Source: JBAZOJ01 sp041648755
GTDB taxonomy: Bacteria > Planctomycetota > B143-G9
Assembly (NCBI GenBank): GCA_041648755.1
Contig: JBAZOJ010000203.1
Span: forward strand, 1-6,805
Direction: 5' to 3'
Length of the DNA stretch: 6,805 bases
In this document: positions 5,948 to 6,805 of the stretch, piece after piece
Layout of the letters: every line of letters begins with the position of its first letter
Position numbering within the stretch: position 1 is the stretch's first letter
The notes under the pieces: generated by a model
The model's input: the letters and a program-made list of their open reading frames with translations, nothing else
The model's database searches: none
What the model was told of the DNA's origin: nothing
Program-made: the position numbers and the translations under genes

Positions 5948-6357
5948 CAAGACCTGCCGACATGGATTACCTCATTCGTGATGTGGTCCACGAAGAACGA
6001 CGCCCCCTTCTCCGGATCCACATACCTTGCCGCGGGATTCCCGTTTGCCTTGTTCCTGGCTGTGGGTTGTTTCCCGGAATGCATCGCCTCATCGATCTGC
6101 GCTTCCTTCAAGCTGCTTTCGCCGTTCACACGTGATCCACCTTCCGGGGTCGCCACCAGGAACCAGCCACCGGAAAGCCGAGTCATCTCGCAGGCCACTA
6201 CATCGCCGGGCTCGAACTGCCAGATCTCATCTTCGCGATCATACGGCTGTTCGACTATTCGATAGACGTTGCCGCCAAGATGTTCAGCCTGTACCGGCCG
6301 CCACACATCCACGCCTTCGTCGGGCATGTAAACGTAGATTTTCACGGTATCGGTCAA
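5911..6357 (-). CDS. Uncharacterised small protein (gene A)
   Basis: 148 residues from TTG at 6355-6357; GGAG lies seven bases upstream. GTG at codon 5 is an alternative start but is too far from the ribosome site. Residues 1-75 look beta-rich (VKIYVYMPDEGVDVW, NVYRIV, DEIWQFEPGDVVACE, GGWFLVATPEGG). This resembles short bacterial proteins of unknown function with a DEGxxVWRPVxAxxxG start, from memory rather than a search. A polar linker (75-105) leads to AARYVDPEKGASFFVDH and ends FQYGPDSGDIP. There is no signal peptide, membrane span or catalytic motif. It is the only complete copy of a module whose first 24 codons were reused before both HEAT genes. Its stop overlaps the next TTG, and a candidate promoter lies about 50 bases upstream, so it probably leads the operon. 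Function unknown. Confidence 0.75.
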   Translation of the reverse strand: MTDTVKIYVYMPDEGVDVWRPVQAEHLGGNVYRIVEQPYDREDEIWQFEPGDVVACEMTRLSGGWFLVATPEGGSRVNGESSLKEAQIDEAMHSGKQPTARNKANGNPAARYVDPEKGASFFVDHITNEVIHVGRSCFQYGPDSGDIP

Positions 6358-6390
6358 GGCATATCTCCGCTTTCAGGGCCGTATTGGAAA
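6287..6390 (-). repeat. Start-cassette repeat, copy A (start of gene A and preceding remnant)
   Basis: Contains the ribosome site, TTG and first codons of gene A. Immediately upstream of the TTG, the minus strand can be read as FQYGPESGDMP followed by TGA, nearly the C-terminus of gene A itself (FQYGPDSGDIP). No gene body precedes it: a TAG lies just upstream in that phase. This suggests that another copy of gene A once lay to the right and was lost, or that the repeat itself moved as a unit. Confidence 0.75.
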
Positions 6391-6412
6391 TCAGTCGCAG
6401 ATTGCAGCACCT

Positions 6413-6440
6413 ATCTTACCACCGGGGGTGGCGGGGGCAA
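6413..6440 (-). promoter_or_regulatory. Candidate promoter for gene A and the HEAT operon
   Basis: On the minus strand TTGCCC (6435-6440) is followed after 16 bases by TAAGAT (6413-6418). The predicted start lies near 6406, giving a leader of about 50 bases before TTG. The spacer holds a perfect inverted repeat with five-base arms CCACC and GGTGG around three bases (6419-6431), which could be an operator. The -10 box matches consensus at only four positions. Confidence 0.35.
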
Positions 6441-6690
6441 GGAAATGGAGCAAAGAAAATGATGATCCCTTCGGCAGGCTCAGGATTCCGGGGGAAATGC
6501 GGATTGCGGATTGATGAATAAGAGAGGCGATGGACGAGAAGCGAAGGCCAGCAGCCGGGCAAGAACGCGCCGGGACGGACGCGGCGAACATTGATGATTG
6601 CGGATTGATGATTGATGAATGGCGAAGCAGGTCCGTCGTCTGTCGTCCGTCGACCGTCGGTAATCCAACACCCAGGAACAGCCAAGAGGG
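6441..6690. repeat. Gene-free spacer with dispersed and micro-repeats
   Basis: I see no supported gene between the operon promoter and the insertion sequence. The stretch contains CCTTCGGCAGGCTCAGG (6468-6484), a variant of a semi-palindromic motif familiar from many environmental bacterial genomes. It also has GCGGATTG/ATTGATGA runs (6499-6520, 6591-6621) and a GTCGTC/CCGTCG run (6631-6661). Frames here are low-complexity on both strands and look like products of the repeats. Confidence 0.55.
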
Positions 6691-6705
6691 CGGGGTGACT
6701 GTATG

Positions 6706-6753
6706 GTCTCATGACATCGCTTACACATTTGTCTCACCACATCGCTTACACAT
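6706..6753 (+). repeat. Two 23-bp direct repeats at the end of an IS481-like element
   Basis: Units at 6706-6728 and 6731-6753 share CATCGCTTACACAT and differ only at two adjacent bases (TG against CC), with a 25-bp period. They lie 30 bases before the transposase start. Repeats of this type near the left end recall IS481-group elements and could be transposase binding sites. The outer tip is probably near 6695, but the other end is outside the window, so the terminal inverted repeat cannot be defined. Confidence 0.55.
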
Positions 6754-6772
6754 CGGGTAGGCTTCCTCAACC

Positions 6773-6778
6773 AGGAGG
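6773..6778 (+). promoter_or_regulatory. Ribosome binding site of the transposase frame
   Basis: AGGAGG, a perfect Shine-Dalgarno core, lies five bases before ATG at 6784. Confidence 0.6.
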
Positions 6779-6783
6779 AAGCC

Positions 6784-6805
6784 ATGCCGTGGAGGAAAGA
6801 TGGTG
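6784..6805 (+). CDS. Start of a probable IS481-family transposase (3' end outside window)
   Basis: Only seven codons are visible, MPWRKDG. IS481-group transposases often begin MPWK or MPWR, and together with the strong ribosome site and the paired repeats just upstream this makes an insertion sequence reading rightward the best call. No helix-turn-helix or DDE residues are in view, so the family is an inference from very little sequence. It is the only convincing plus-strand gene in the window. Confidence 0.5.

Noticed and set aside
6391..6785. Several 60-100 codon frames on both strands between the operon promoter and the insertion sequence
   Set aside because: They translate micro-repeats into low-complexity sequence (for example INHQSAI and TDDGRRTTDDG), overlap each other and lack good ribosome sites.

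Overview
This window looks like accessory DNA from an uncultured bacterium, most likely a member of the Planctomycetota. The main reason is the gene cut by the left edge. It is a tetratricopeptide (TPR) protein that runs into the DNA-binding C-terminal domain of the RNA polymerase alpha subunit, an architecture I associate with Planctomycetota. The two long intergenic stretches also hold degenerate GC-rich micro-repeats of the kind common in genomes from environmental samples. This placement is inference; there is no rRNA or marker gene.

All substantial genes read on the minus strand. From right to left: a candidate promoter (6413-6440); a small uncharacterised gene A (5911-6357, TTG start); a short open frame that repeats the first 24 or so codons of gene A (5819-5914) and overlaps its stop by 4 nt; a large HEAT-repeat protein gene, HEAT-2 (3893-5770); a second truncated copy of the gene A start (3679-3765); a paralogous HEAT-repeat gene, HEAT-1 (1717-3621); a repeat-filled gap (945-1716) with no supported gene; and the TPR/alpha-CTD gene (944 to beyond the left edge) with its own candidate promoter. 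At the far right, on the plus strand, the left end of what looks like an IS481-type insertion sequence begins, with the first seven codons of its transposase.

The most notable structure is the modular tandem layout. A roughly 85-104 bp 'start cassette' (Shine-Dalgarno sequence, TTG start and the first 23 or so codons) occurs three times: at gene A, before HEAT-2 and before HEAT-1. A 121-122 bp tail follows both HEAT genes; it has two perfectly conserved blocks of 35 and 64 bp. The HEAT genes themselves have drifted to about 71% protein identity over the middle eight repeats by hand alignment, so the flanks are far better conserved than the coding bodies. In both HEAT units the leader frame is in phase with the HEAT frame and separated from it by UGA codons. 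No known defence, metabolic or mobile function can be assigned to the array; HEAT and TPR repeats suggest protein-protein interaction scaffolds.
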